From NCBI RefSeq assembly GCF_964228735.1, contig NZ_CAXRBQ010000086.1:123713-187712 (forward strand): 64,000 nt of DNA, given 5' to 3'. This document shows, one piece after another, positions 17,079 through 26,484 of this stretch. Within the stretch, counting starts at the first letter, position 1. The number at the start of each line of letters is the position of its first letter. The notes under the pieces are model-generated. The model worked only from the letters and a program-made list of their open reading frames with translations. It ran no database searches and was not told the origin of the DNA. The stretch is from Pontibacterium sp964228735 (GTDB lineage: Bacteria; Pseudomonadota; Gammaproteobacteria; Pseudomonadales; Balneatricaceae). The translations under genes were made by a program, and so were the position numbers.

Positions 17079-18059
17079 ATGGAAATTGAATTTGGCCCTG
17101 TTGTGTTCTTTTCGATGGTGGGAATAGCCGTCTTCCTGCTTACATTTGGTATAACCGTTCCCGTATTCGGAGAGTCGGGTAGCGCCCGTAAACGTCTACA
17201 AAAACGGCTACGGGAAATTCAACAAAGCTCTGATAAGCCGCCTATTAGCAGTCTGCTTCGGGAAAAGTACCTGAAGCGCTTGGGTGGAATGGAGCGATCA
17301 TTGGAGCAGCTGCCGGGAATGGAGAACCTGGCGCGCTTTATAGAACAATCAGGCAACACAATCCTGGCTTATAAACTGGTGCTGATTGCACTGGCATTTG
17401 GCATCGTTGCCGGCGTGGTTGTTTTTGTCTTCTCTAACTCTATACCGATGGCGGGATTGATGGCCGTGGTGGCAGCGTCGTTGCCGTTTATGAAAATTTT
17501 TACGGATCGCCGTAAACGCATGGATCGGTTTGATGAACAACTGCCCGAAGCCATCGATATCATCAAACGCGCACTGCAGGCCGGACATCCGTTCAGTGAG
17601 TGTCTGCGTTTGGTTGCTGAGGGATTGGATGGACCTGTGGGTAAAGAGTTCGGTATTACCTTCGCCGATCTGAACTACGGTAATGATCTACGCCGGGCGA
17701 TGATCGGACTGTTGGAAAGGATACCCAGTATTACGCTCATGGCGTTTATAACTTCGGTGCTGGTGCAGAAGGAAACCGGCGGTAACCTGGCAGAAGTACT
17801 CGATAAAATCGGGCAGGTTATCCGGGGGCGTTTCCGCTTTCAAAGGAAGGTTAAAACGCTATCGGCAGAGGGGCGCTTATCAGCCTGGATACTCACCCTG
17901 GTGCCGTTTGCGCTATTTGTGATGATCTACTTTACGACCCCATCTTACCTGGAAATTCTGGTAGAAAGCACAGACGGGCGTGAGTTAGTTATCGCTGCGA
18001 GTGCGGCAATGATTATAGGTATTTTCTGGATCCGCCGCTTACTCAAAATAGAGGTATAG
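17079..18059 (+). CDS. tadB: Tad inner-membrane platform protein TadB
   Basis: 326 residues of the GspF-like type II secretion F family. It has an N-terminal helix (residues 8-28), two helices near 105-150 and two near 265-320. Between them lies the cytoplasmic F domain with QLPEAIDIIKRALQAGHPF and LVQKETGGNLAEVLDKIGQVIR. Works with TadC as the membrane platform contacted by TadA. ATG at 17079 follows GAGGAGGG. Confidence 0.93.
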   Translation: MEIEFGPVVFFSMVGIAVFLLTFGITVPVFGESGSARKRLQKRLREIQQSSDKPPISSLLREKYLKRLGGMERSLEQLPGMENLARFIEQSGNTILAYKLVLIALAFGIVAGVVVFVFSNSIPMAGLMAVVAASLPFMKIFTDRRKRMDRFDEQLPEAIDIIKRALQAGHPFSECLRLVAEGLDGPVGKEFGITFADLNYGNDLRRAMIGLLERIPSITLMAFITSVLVQKETGGNLAEVLDKIGQVIRGRFRFQRKVKTLSAEGRLSAWILTLVPFALFVMIYFTTPSYLEILVESTDGRELVIAASAAMIIGIFWIRRLLKIEV

Positions 18060-18063
18060 AGCC

Positions 18064-19023
18064 ATGGATTATCTATTCAATCTAATTAACGAGTATCTCG
18101 AGAATGAGCAGCATACCCAGATGGTATTCGTGGCGTTTGCCGCCGCAGCCGCTCTCGCGTTTGCATTCAGTCTGATTGTGCTTTTCAACTCTTTTACCTC
18201 TCCTTATGAAAATCGAAAGCGAGTACTGACCAAAGTAGCGGGAGGTACGCAAACTGACTCCGGATCACGGATGATGCATTCTCTGGATCCGATAACCAAT
18301 CTGATGTTGCCGAAAAAGGAAAAGCACACCTTCGAGGTTCGCCAGCGGTTGATGCATGCGGGTATTCGCTCCGAAAGTGCGGTGAAGAATTTCTACGCAA
18401 TCAAAATGCTATTGGTCATTTTTTCATTTGGATTGGTGGTCGTGGTGGGGAGTTTTATACCCGAAGCCTCCGCAAAACAGGTATTAACTTATTCTTGTCT
18501 GGCAGCGGTGGCGGGCTTCCTCCTTCCTTCAGTCGTTCTCGATCACTTGGCGAAAAAGCGGATTAAAACGATTCATGCCAGCTTCCCTGATGCACTGGAT
18601 CTGCTGGTGGTGTGTGTGGAATCCGGACTGGGATTATCCGCCGCGTTACAGCGGGTTGCACAGGAACTGGATGTGAGCCATCCGGAGCTCGCGGAAGAAT
18701 TGAATCTGGTGAACGCAGAGGTACGTGCGGGTGTTCATCGTATTGATGCATTAAAGAATCTGGCGGAACGAACCGGGGTGGATGACATTAAAGGTCTGGT
18801 GGCCTTGCTGGATCAAAGTGTGCGCTTTGGTGGCAGTATCGCGGATACCCTGCGTGTGTATTCAGAAGAGTTTCGTGACAAACGAATGCAGCGAGCAGAG
18901 GAATTTGCGGCTAAGATTGGTACTAAGATGATCTTTCCGCTCACTTTCTGCCTGTGGCCCGGCTTCTTCCTGGTTGCAGTCGGACCCGCCGTTCTGAAGG
19001 TGCTTGAAGCTCTCGGAAGATAG
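18064..19023 (+). CDS. tadC: Tad inner-membrane platform protein TadC
   Basis: 319 residues, the second T2SSF-type platform protein. The F-domain signature is FPDALDLLVVCVESGLGLSAALQRVAQEL and LVALLDQSVRFGGSIADTLRVYSEEFRDKRMQRAEE. The C-terminal helix contains MIFPLTFCLWPGFFLVAVGPAVL, where Phe-Cys-Leu-Trp replaces the common FPALFIV. The gap to tadB is 4 bp, so translation is probably coupled. Confidence 0.93.
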   Translation: MDYLFNLINEYLENEQHTQMVFVAFAAAAALAFAFSLIVLFNSFTSPYENRKRVLTKVAGGTQTDSGSRMMHSLDPITNLMLPKKEKHTFEVRQRLMHAGIRSESAVKNFYAIKMLLVIFSFGLVVVVGSFIPEASAKQVLTYSCLAAVAGFLLPSVVLDHLAKKRIKTIHASFPDALDLLVVCVESGLGLSAALQRVAQELDVSHPELAEELNLVNAEVRAGVHRIDALKNLAERTGVDDIKGLVALLDQSVRFGGSIADTLRVYSEEFRDKRMQRAEEFAAKIGTKMIFPLTFCLWPGFFLVAVGPAVLKVLEALGR

Positions 19024-19049
19024 GGGATTATTTGAGAAGGAGTTCCAGG

Positions 19050-20141
19050 ATGCAAAGGTTTTCGCTAGATGCAGTGCTATCCCGAAAAAAGCGCTGGCCG
19101 CGTTGGATGGTTTTAACGCTGATAGTTGGAGTGACTGGGTGTGCAGCGACTCAAGAAAGCCCGGATAAAGTTGATGACAATGCTCTCTATGAAGGGCGAT
19201 CGACAGTCACCTTCTCAAACTTGCCGGAGGCCAAAACAGCGGAAGAGGGGATTGCTCTTGGCGATCAGCAACTCCGTGCTGGCGAGTTTGATAAGGCTCT
19301 TTTCATGTACATCCAGGCGATGCAGCTGGATGAAACCAATACCGAAGCGCTCTATAAAATAGGTCAAATCCATTTGGACCGTGGAAACACCGGTAAAGCG
19401 GTCGTGGCCTTTGAGGGAGTGCTGGCTCGTGACTCTGAGCATATCTATGGCAATGAAGCATTGGGTATTCTCTATCTGAAAGCTAACCGGTACCAGGATG
19501 CTCACCTTTTCTTCACCAAGTCGGTGCAAGCCGACAGAAATCGTTTGATGGCTGATAAGGCCGAAAACACCGAAAATGCTGAGCCTCAGTCACTGACTGA
19601 GGATGAGATCGCTTCCCTGACGGAGCAGATCCAGGCGGATAAGAAATCACCCGCGCACGCTTATAACGGGCTTGGGGTGGTCGCAGATCTTAAAGGCGAT
19701 CACGATAAGGCGCAGTCATTGTACGACGTGTCATTGCAGATCAACCCAAGAGCTGCGATCACGCTAAGCAATAAGGGGTATTCTTACTATCTGAGCAAAC
19801 AGTGGAGCAAGGCTGAGAGAGCCTACAAAGCGGCGCTGAAAATCAACCCTAAATCCCCACAGGCTTGGCGTAATTTGGGATTGTTATACGCCAGACAGGA
19901 AAATTATGTATCCGCGCTGACAGCGTTTGAGCAAGTGATGGACAGTGCCGATGCCCACAATGACGTCGGTTATATTTGTCTGTTGGAGGGTAAGTATGAC
20001 AGGGCCGAGTACTATTTCGATAAAGCTATGACCCTGTCTCCGATGTATTACGAAAAGGCGCATGAGAACATGAAGCTTACCCAGCGCCTGCGTGATAGCC
20101 AGATAACTCAGTTTACGCCTCAGCCTAAACAAAAAGATTAA
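19050..20141 (+). CDS. tadD: TadD-like TPR lipoprotein
   Basis: 363 residues. A lipoprotein signal (MVLTLIVGVTGC, acceptor Cys 31) is followed by TPR repeats from about residue 70: FDKALFMYIQAMQLDETNTEALYKIGQIHLDRGNTGKA, and again at about 190-290. TadD is needed for stability or targeting of the Tad outer-membrane channel. ATG at 19050 has AAGGAG 8 nt upstream; the longer frame from 19032 starts with TTG. It is the last gene of the locus and overlaps the convergent deacetylase gene by 4 nt. Confidence 0.88.
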   Translation: MQRFSLDAVLSRKKRWPRWMVLTLIVGVTGCAATQESPDKVDDNALYEGRSTVTFSNLPEAKTAEEGIALGDQQLRAGEFDKALFMYIQAMQLDETNTEALYKIGQIHLDRGNTGKAVVAFEGVLARDSEHIYGNEALGILYLKANRYQDAHLFFTKSVQADRNRLMADKAENTENAEPQSLTEDEIASLTEQIQADKKSPAHAYNGLGVVADLKGDHDKAQSLYDVSLQINPRAAITLSNKGYSYYLSKQWSKAERAYKAALKINPKSPQAWRNLGLLYARQENYVSALTAFEQVMDSADAHNDVGYICLLEGKYDRAEYYFDKAMTLSPMYYEKAHENMKLTQRLRDSQITQFTPQPKQKD

Positions 20142-21148
20142 CGGATGTGGTGTACCATCAGCTTAAATCGGCTGAATGTCGTATCCGACCCGATACCGTA
20201 GCGTAACAGGTGCATACGCTCGGTTTCGGGGAGGTTCGCTCCCGGCCGCATATTCACACAGCTTACAAAGCCGGCTTTGCTGATCAGCTCAGCTGTGACA
20301 GGATCATGATCCTGTGTGCTGCCATTTGGATATGCGAAGTGGTCACAACTGCGTCCCACCATTCTCTCAATCGCTACTTTACACTCGTTAATCTCCCGAG
20401 CCTGTTCATCACTACTCAAGCGGCTTAGGATTGCATGGCTGCATGTGTGGGCACCAAACTCCACCAGGCCGGAATCACGCATCTCGTCAATCTCAGCTTG
20501 GTTGAGAAGGCGATAGGGAGAGTGGTTATCTACAGGCTGTTCCGGATCACTGCCCAGCGCAAGGATCAGTTTTTTTACTTCTTCGTTTAAGCGCTGGTTA
20601 TGCATCCCTTTCAGGGAGCTTTGTATCCGTGCAGATGCGTTAGCTTTACCGGCCGGTGTGCGGAGATCGAAGGTCATGCCGTTCCAGCTGAAAGACACTT
20701 CACCGGTATCGGCCAAAGCCTGATTGAGGCGGCAGAACCAGATAGTGTCTGCGCCATTCATTTGATCGGAGACCAGATAAATGGTGGCTGGTGCGTTGTA
20801 TTTCTTGAGAATAGGAAATGCAAAGTCGTAATTGTTCTGATAGCCATCATCAAAAGTGATAACCGCAGTTGGTTTATCGACATCACCCTGATTAAGCATA
20901 TCGATTGCGTCGGATAAGCGCACAATGTTGAAGTGCTGGCTTAGATAGCGGATCTGCTCCTCAAACGTTTCCTGATTGATAAAACACCAGTCATCAAATG
21001 GCAGTGGTCGATCCAATACACCGTGATAGGCCAGGATAGTGATACCACGTCGTTTCAATACTCTGTGTAACAGAGAAGGTATACCTGCAAAACCAAGCGC
21101 ATCAATTACCAGTTTTCTAATCAATGTAAAACCTATCCGTGTCCGCAT
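20138..21148 (-). CDS. Polysaccharide deacetylase (NodB/CE4 family)
   Basis: 336 residues. The NodB domain spans about 95-300: motif 1 AVITFDDGYQNNYDFAFPIL with the two Asp, motif 2 EFGAHTCSHAILS with the metal His pair, and a later FAYPNGSTQD. The N-terminal ILAYHGVLDRPLPFDDWCF matches the type seen in exopolysaccharide gene clusters (XrtA-like deacetylases). Probable role: de-N-acetylation of a surface glycan; the substrate is unknown. ATG at 21148 has no clear ribosome site. It ends against tadD, convergently. Confidence 0.87.
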   Translation of the reverse strand: MRTRIGFTLIRKLVIDALGFAGIPSLLHRVLKRRGITILAYHGVLDRPLPFDDWCFINQETFEEQIRYLSQHFNIVRLSDAIDMLNQGDVDKPTAVITFDDGYQNNYDFAFPILKKYNAPATIYLVSDQMNGADTIWFCRLNQALADTGEVSFSWNGMTFDLRTPAGKANASARIQSSLKGMHNQRLNEEVKKLILALGSDPEQPVDNHSPYRLLNQAEIDEMRDSGLVEFGAHTCSHAILSRLSSDEQAREINECKVAIERMVGRSCDHFAYPNGSTQDHDPVTAELISKAGFVSCVNMRPGANLPETERMHLLRYGIGSDTTFSRFKLMVHHIR

Positions 21149-21394
21149 TTATATAGTGAAGAAGCAGGTGTCGAGGGTAGCCGCCTGTGAGATTAGGGGT
21201 GACATCGTACTTGGCACCATACCTCTATAAGCGGTATCGATACTCTAGTGTGTGAAGAGAGCAGTACGATGATACCGAACCTACGATAGTTGGTGATTGT
21301 AACTGATAGATTAATCTGAGGAGAGGGGGCGGTGCTGTTCCGGCCGTCCTGATAAGGGCTGTAGGGAATTAGTGGCTGATGGCACCCTTTTGGA

Positions 21395-23422
21395 CTAATG
21401 AAATCTATAGCTACCCGCAGTCGTTGCCTCAAGATTGCTGCAATGTTCGTTGCCGATGAAGCCTTCATCTTCCCTGTAATGGTTGCACAGCGAGCTTAGC
21501 ATCTCTTGCCAAGGGGCATCGCCGTTATATTCCGAGAGCTTGTACAGCGTCTTGTTTTCGATATGAACCAATGCTGGCTCGGTACCAGTGCCAAACAGAA
21601 CCAGTTGCCATCCGTCTCTATAGATCGAGCGTTGCTTAATCGAGATCAGGGATGCATACAGCTCCGGTTTGATGATAGGCATACCGTCATCCCGAATTTC
21701 GTATTTTGATATGGTCTCTTTTATCGCTGCATCCTTATCGATGAAGCTGGTATTTATCGACTTCACAGGTATTGAGGATTCAACGAAAATCTCCCTGGAA
21801 TCCATTGATGGGTGTGCCTGCACGGGCAGTGGGATTCCATCCAGCGTACGTGATGTATCCGCAATGGCGAGTTGTTTGAAGAGTGTGGGAGCAATATCGA
21901 CCAGAGAGAACACCCCCGGTACCACATTCGGTTTGTCTACTGTCTGGCCATTCTTAAATCGGGCATATGCCATTAACACATGAGATTGAGGCTGAGTGAG
22001 CAGGTTGGTGCCATGCCCCCATGTATTGGACTCTACTTCATAGTTTTCACTGGCGTTAAGCAATCCATCTTTATCCAGTTTTAATCCTTCACCATGATCA
22101 GACACGATAAACATGATCGTGTTGTCGAGCTGGTTGTTTTTACGAAGGTCATCAATCAGATTTTGAAACTGTCTATCAAGCTTTTTGAGCATGGATAAGT
22201 ACATGAAATGGTTGTAGTTTCCCTTCCAGAACTTGTTGTCCAAATTGATGAATGAGCGTGATGTGTACGGCCAATGTAACATGCAGAGGTGCAGTGATAG
22301 GAAATTTGGCTGGTTTGAAGACAGGCTGGATAGTACCTCTTTATTAAACAGCTCTGGTGAATATGCTTTGCCGTAACCCCTATTGATGTACAGGTATGGG
22401 AATAGATATTTGGACACAGGCGTATTCACGAGGATGTTGACCGTCGGAATGTCGGAAATATTCGATAATAGCTCGTCGATGGCTCCGATTTTTGGCCCCA
22501 CGACTGTATCGAAGCCGTAACCTTCATCTATGTGGTTAAAGCGCCGTTCATCCATAGCATAAACCGTATTGTAGCCTCTATTTTTGAGCTCTCTGATTAA
22601 TGGAATATCCCGGTCGATCATCTCAGGCGCCGTCAGATTGAAGCGTCCTCCATGATTGATCGGGTACTGACCCGTCAGAATACTTAGCCATGCAACGTAG
22701 GTGCGGGCCATAGGGGTGTATGTCTTGTCGTAAACAACAGATTGTTCGAGGAACGTGTTCAGGTGCGGTGTGAAGTTCGCGTTGCTGTTTTCATAGGCCA
22801 GATGGTCTGGTCGAAGGCCATCGATACCAATGATCATGATATTGGGCTGGGATTGATCCGCTTGTGACGCTGTGAACTTAATATTTCCTGTTACCAAAAC
22901 GATGGCGACAGCGGACATAGAAATTGCCAGTACTTTTTTGCTTACGCTGTATCTGTAAACGCCGTAGATAAACAACGCCATTAATAACGTGCCAAGAGCA
23001 ATATTGAACTCAGTCGTAGCAAACAGGGAGCCCCTGAAGAAGCCCAGTAGGGAAGTGGGGTAGAGCAGTGAATTCAGAGTCAACACAAAGGTGAAATGAG
23101 AGACGGCAATTGTTAGCCAAATCAGAGTATTAGTTGCCTCTGTGTATTTTCGGGTAATCCAGGGAACACAGCTTATCGTAATGATGAAGCTCCATATTAC
23201 GTGGATGATGACGAGACTGAGTGTGAAATGAAGAAAATCTAAAACAGTAGCAGGGTTCAGAATATTTATGTCGTTGACGTACTTGATCAAGTTCTTGATA
23301 CCGAAGGCGGGATTTATCAGCTTCTTGAGGATGATGATCATAAAAAAGATTAGAAGCTGAAGGCTTAGCGTCCTCCAGATTATCCTTGCGAGTGGTACTG
23401 TTTTCTGGTGAATCTGATTCAC
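21395..23422 (-). CDS. Membrane sulfatase / phosphotransferase of the alkaline phosphatase superfamily
   Basis: 675 residues. The first about 180 contain five hydrophobic helices, then a periplasmic catalytic domain: IMIIGIDGLRPDHLAYENS with the metal-binding Asp, PMARTYVAWLSILTGQYP around the nucleophile, HLCMLHWPYT, and FIVSDHGEGL with Asp-His. The layout is like LtaS, OpgB or phosphoethanolamine transferases. The usual C-x-P-x-R sulfatase motif is absent and a Thr or Ser nucleophile is likely, so transfer of a phospho-group is as plausible as sulfate hydrolysis. The start is GTG at 23422, 4 nt from the stop of the upstream small gene. The 246 bp between it and the deacetylase gene hold no gene I can support. 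Confidence 0.82.
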   Translation of the reverse strand: MNQIHQKTVPLARIIWRTLSLQLLIFFMIIILKKLINPAFGIKNLIKYVNDINILNPATVLDFLHFTLSLVIIHVIWSFIITISCVPWITRKYTEATNTLIWLTIAVSHFTFVLTLNSLLYPTSLLGFFRGSLFATTEFNIALGTLLMALFIYGVYRYSVSKKVLAISMSAVAIVLVTGNIKFTASQADQSQPNIMIIGIDGLRPDHLAYENSNANFTPHLNTFLEQSVVYDKTYTPMARTYVAWLSILTGQYPINHGGRFNLTAPEMIDRDIPLIRELKNRGYNTVYAMDERRFNHIDEGYGFDTVVGPKIGAIDELLSNISDIPTVNILVNTPVSKYLFPYLYINRGYGKAYSPELFNKEVLSSLSSNQPNFLSLHLCMLHWPYTSRSFINLDNKFWKGNYNHFMYLSMLKKLDRQFQNLIDDLRKNNQLDNTIMFIVSDHGEGLKLDKDGLLNASENYEVESNTWGHGTNLLTQPQSHVLMAYARFKNGQTVDKPNVVPGVFSLVDIAPTLFKQLAIADTSRTLDGIPLPVQAHPSMDSREIFVESSIPVKSINTSFIDKDAAIKETISKYEIRDDGMPIIKPELYASLISIKQRSIYRDGWQLVLFGTGTEPALVHIENKTLYKLSEYNGDAPWQEMLSSLCNHYREDEGFIGNEHCSNLEATTAGSYRFH

Positions 23423-23426
23423 GGCG

Positions 23427-23714
23427 TTACTCGCTCTTGGTTGGTTTTACGTCATCGTCTTTTTCAGGAATGGCCAGCGTTGTTTTTTCCATTGCTGTTG
23501 TAGTGTTTTTGTTGGAAGAAGGCCAGTCACCATGTAGAAGATACCTTTCGGCGAGTGTTGCCCCGCCATGCTGATCCGTCCTGATAGCGTTAGCGCTGTA
23601 ATACGCACTTGTTGCAGCGGTGATGATTGAAACGAGCAGTATCGCTATCACTAAAGAGAGAGCTATCTGGATAGATCTCTCTTCCCTGCTTTGGCACCCC
23701 GTCTCTGACATCAT
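23427..23714 (-). CDS. Small single-pass membrane protein (95 aa)
   Basis: One hydrophobic helix at about residues 17-37 (IALSLVIAILLVSIITAATS), then a polar, Lys/Asp/Thr-rich C-terminus. Tandem ATG at 23714/23711 with GAGG upstream. It is immediately upstream of the sulfatase-like gene (4 nt gap), so the two are probably translated together and the small protein may be its partner. No family recognised. Confidence 0.65.
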   Translation of the reverse strand: MMSETGCQSREERSIQIALSLVIAILLVSIITAATSAYYSANAIRTDQHGGATLAERYLLHGDWPSSNKNTTTAMEKTTLAIPEKDDDVKPTKSE

Positions 23715-23923
23715 TCTGACCTCGTCGAATCAGGTATATCGCACTGAAGGCAAACCCGGCTTTGCCGGTTGATCACCTCCCTCAGACAACATACATCAGT
23801 ATAGTTAATGAACAGGAAAGCGAGAGGAATGTAACGCCAGTGATACAGTACGGATATGAAGCGGGTTAATTTGAGAACTGCGCCTTTCCGTGCCATGCTG
23901 AACCTCAGCGAAGCAACAGGCGG

Positions 23924-25411
23924 ATGACTATGGGCCTGGATATCGAGCGGTCTGAATTTACGGAAGCGGACTACCGTAGCTTCAGAAATCAGTTGCATGG
24001 CAACCTGCAGGCACTGCAGCAATTGCTGAATCAGCCGGGGTTTGGTGAAGGAGACACCACCATCGGAGCAGAGCTGGAGATGTATATCGTCGACCAGCAG
24101 GCCCGCCCTTTGTTTGTTAATCAAGCTCTACATGCGGATGTGGACGACGATCAACTGGCGCTGGAGCTAAACCGCTACAATCTAGAATATAATCTCTCCC
24201 CGGTACCAGCATTAGGTACTCCTTTCTCTGCACTCGAGCACGAAGTGCTGGATGCCCTGAATCGATTACAACAGGCAGCCGATTCCTACGGTGGGCAAGT
24301 GGTGCCGATTGGTATTCTACCCACGCTAAAACGGCGTCATTTCGGCCCCCATGCAATGACCGATCTGCCGCGGTTTCATGCCCTGACCGAAGCACTGGCG
24401 CAGATGCGAGGTGAGCTGTTCTGTATCCGGATCAATGGGCCCGAGGCGATTTCGTTGCGTTCCCGCGATGTAACCTTGGAGGGGGCCAATACTTCTATGC
24501 AGTTGCATTACCGGGTAATGCCGGATCGATTTGCTGATCTGTTCAATGCAATGCAGCTAGCTACTCCCGTCGTCCTGTCGATCGCCGGGAACTCGCCATT
24601 TATGCTTGGCCAGCGGCTCTGGCATGAAACCCGTATACCACTGTTTAAGCATGCAATCGACGGGCGTACCCGTGATTTACGCGAGGCGCATATTCCGTCG
24701 CGTGTTAGCTTTGGCCACGGCTGGGTACGTAGTGGTGCTTATGAACTCTTCGCTGAGGCCGTACACCTGCACGAACCGATTCTGCCGATCACCAACGGTG
24801 AAGATGCCGAGGCTGTGCTGGCGTCCGGGGAGATACCGTCCCTGTTTGAGCTACGCTTGCATCAGGGGACTGTCTGGCCCTGGAATCGCCCGGTGTTTGA
24901 TGATGCTGACGGTGGCCATCTGCGTATCGAGATGCGGGCGTTACCAGCCGGCCCTACACCCTGTGACATGATGGCGAATGCGGCCTTTCTGATCGGTTTG
25001 GCGGAAGGGCTGAGTGAGAATATCGAAGGGCATATACCCGCGATGCCGTTTCAGGCAGTGACCCATAACTTCTACCGTGCTGCAGAGAAGGGGATGAATA
25101 CCCGGTTACTTTGGCCCGATTCAGACGTTCATAATCCATTGGCTGCATATCCGGCCTGTGAGCTGGCCAAGTCGCTACTTCCGGTAGCTCAGGAGGGGTT
25201 GCATAGCATCGGTGTGTCTGATGCGGAAAGCAGTCGGTATCTGGGCATCATCCGGCGCCGCATTGAAAAACGGCAAACAGGCGCCTGTTGGCAGCTGAAA
25301 ACCTTTAAGCGACTATTGAATACCGAAGTACGGCACCGGGCTCTCACTTTGATGATGAAAAGCTACATCGAGCAAGCCCGGAAAAACAAACCCGTATCGG
25401 ACTGGACATAA
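23924..25411 (+). CDS. GCS2-family carboxylate-amine ligase (glutamate-cysteine ligase type 2-like)
   Basis: 495 residues. GCS2 features are TTIGAELEMYIVD near residue 50, RYNLEYNLSP, FCIRINGPEAISLRSRDVTLEGANTSMQLH and LAGNSPFMLGQRL-like segments. The fold joins an amino acid by an ATP-dependent amide bond. It is longer than the YbdK type (about 370). The substrate is not evident. ATG at 23924 has only a weak AGGCGG site; ATG 23930 is an alternative. It precedes an AstE/AspA-like deacylase gene by 20 bp, a pairing that suggests one pathway. Confidence 0.85.
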   Translation: MTMGLDIERSEFTEADYRSFRNQLHGNLQALQQLLNQPGFGEGDTTIGAELEMYIVDQQARPLFVNQALHADVDDDQLALELNRYNLEYNLSPVPALGTPFSALEHEVLDALNRLQQAADSYGGQVVPIGILPTLKRRHFGPHAMTDLPRFHALTEALAQMRGELFCIRINGPEAISLRSRDVTLEGANTSMQLHYRVMPDRFADLFNAMQLATPVVLSIAGNSPFMLGQRLWHETRIPLFKHAIDGRTRDLREAHIPSRVSFGHGWVRSGAYELFAEAVHLHEPILPITNGEDAEAVLASGEIPSLFELRLHQGTVWPWNRPVFDDADGGHLRIEMRALPAGPTPCDMMANAAFLIGLAEGLSENIEGHIPAMPFQAVTHNFYRAAEKGMNTRLLWPDSDVHNPLAAYPACELAKSLLPVAQEGLHSIGVSDAESSRYLGIIRRRIEKRQTGACWQLKTFKRLLNTEVRHRALTLMMKSYIEQARKNKPVSDWT

Positions 25412-25431
25412 CTCTGACTGGACCAAACTAG

Positions 25432-26484
25432 GTGAACATCTCCGACGAACCGATTCTCTGTATTCATAATCCGCACCCGGAGACGATTGCCCATACGGTG
25501 GAGGGGTTCCTCAACCAATTGGGTGGTCCGGTAATGATCACTGTAGAGGGGAGGGACACCAGTCGAACCCGCGCTATCTGTACACTGCTGCACGGTAATG
25601 AGCCTTCTGGCCTGCGAGCTGTACATCGCTGGTTACGCAGCGGTGGCACTCCGGCGGTCAACATCATCTGTTTTATTATCTCGGTAAAGGCGGCCTTGAC
25701 CGAGGAGCTGCATAAGCACCGTATTCTGCCGGGTCAGCGGGATATGAATCGCTGTTTTGCTCCACCCTATGACGATTACAACGGGCGTATTGCAGAACAC
25801 ATGCTAGCCCTCATAGACAGTTACCAACCTGAATGCATGATCGATATCCACAACACCTCGGGGATGAGTCCGGCATTTGGTGTGGTGACCCATGAAGATC
25901 CAGCCCACGAGGCGCTGATTGCCCTGTTTACCCATCACCTGATCGTGACTGATCTCAAGCTTGGGGCGCTGATGGAGATCAGCAGCAGTAGTATGCCGGT
26001 GGTCACCGTGGAATGCGGCGGTGCGAACGACGAGCGTTCCGATCAGTTGGCGATAGACGGGTTGGCGCGTTACCTGTTTGAAGACCACGTGCTTAAATTG
26101 CCCCATGAAGGGATTGAGATTGAGCTGTACCGGCATCCGGTGCGGTTGGAGCTGCACCCGGATAGTCTGATCGATTTTGCCGATGAACCGGTGCCGGACA
26201 TGGATCTGACGGTGCCAAGAGACCTGGAACAGCACAATTTTGGTACAGCGCCGGAAGGCACTCTGATCGGTTGGTTAGGGGAGCGCTGTGGTACCCGCAT
26301 TCTGCGGGTGCAGAATGCGATCGGGCGGGATATGTTCTCCACCTTTTTCCACCTGGAAGGGCAAAAGCTCTATACCGCCCGCCCGCTCAAGCTGTTTATG
26401 ATCACCAGCAACCACTCTATCGCGCTGGGTGACTGCCTGCTCTACGCCTCGTTCGAGCGCGAATATACCTACCTGAAAAGCTGA
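25432..26484 (+). CDS. Succinylglutamate desuccinylase / aspartoacylase family protein
   Basis: 350 residues of the AstE/AspA zinc-carboxypeptidase fold. The zinc motif is LLHGNEPSGLRA (His and Glu, near residue 54), with the second His in CMIDIHNTSGMSP (near 140) and a catalytic-type Glu in VTVECGGANDE. The C-terminal half is a beta-rich domain. It cleaves an N-acyl amino acid or a related amide; the true substrate is unknown. The start is GTG at 25432; no ATG is better placed. Downstream of and probably co-transcribed with the GCS2-type ligase. Confidence 0.85.
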   Translation: MNISDEPILCIHNPHPETIAHTVEGFLNQLGGPVMITVEGRDTSRTRAICTLLHGNEPSGLRAVHRWLRSGGTPAVNIICFIISVKAALTEELHKHRILPGQRDMNRCFAPPYDDYNGRIAEHMLALIDSYQPECMIDIHNTSGMSPAFGVVTHEDPAHEALIALFTHHLIVTDLKLGALMEISSSSMPVVTVECGGANDERSDQLAIDGLARYLFEDHVLKLPHEGIEIELYRHPVRLELHPDSLIDFADEPVPDMDLTVPRDLEQHNFGTAPEGTLIGWLGERCGTRILRVQNAIGRDMFSTFFHLEGQKLYTARPLKLFMITSNHSIALGDCLLYASFEREYTYLKS

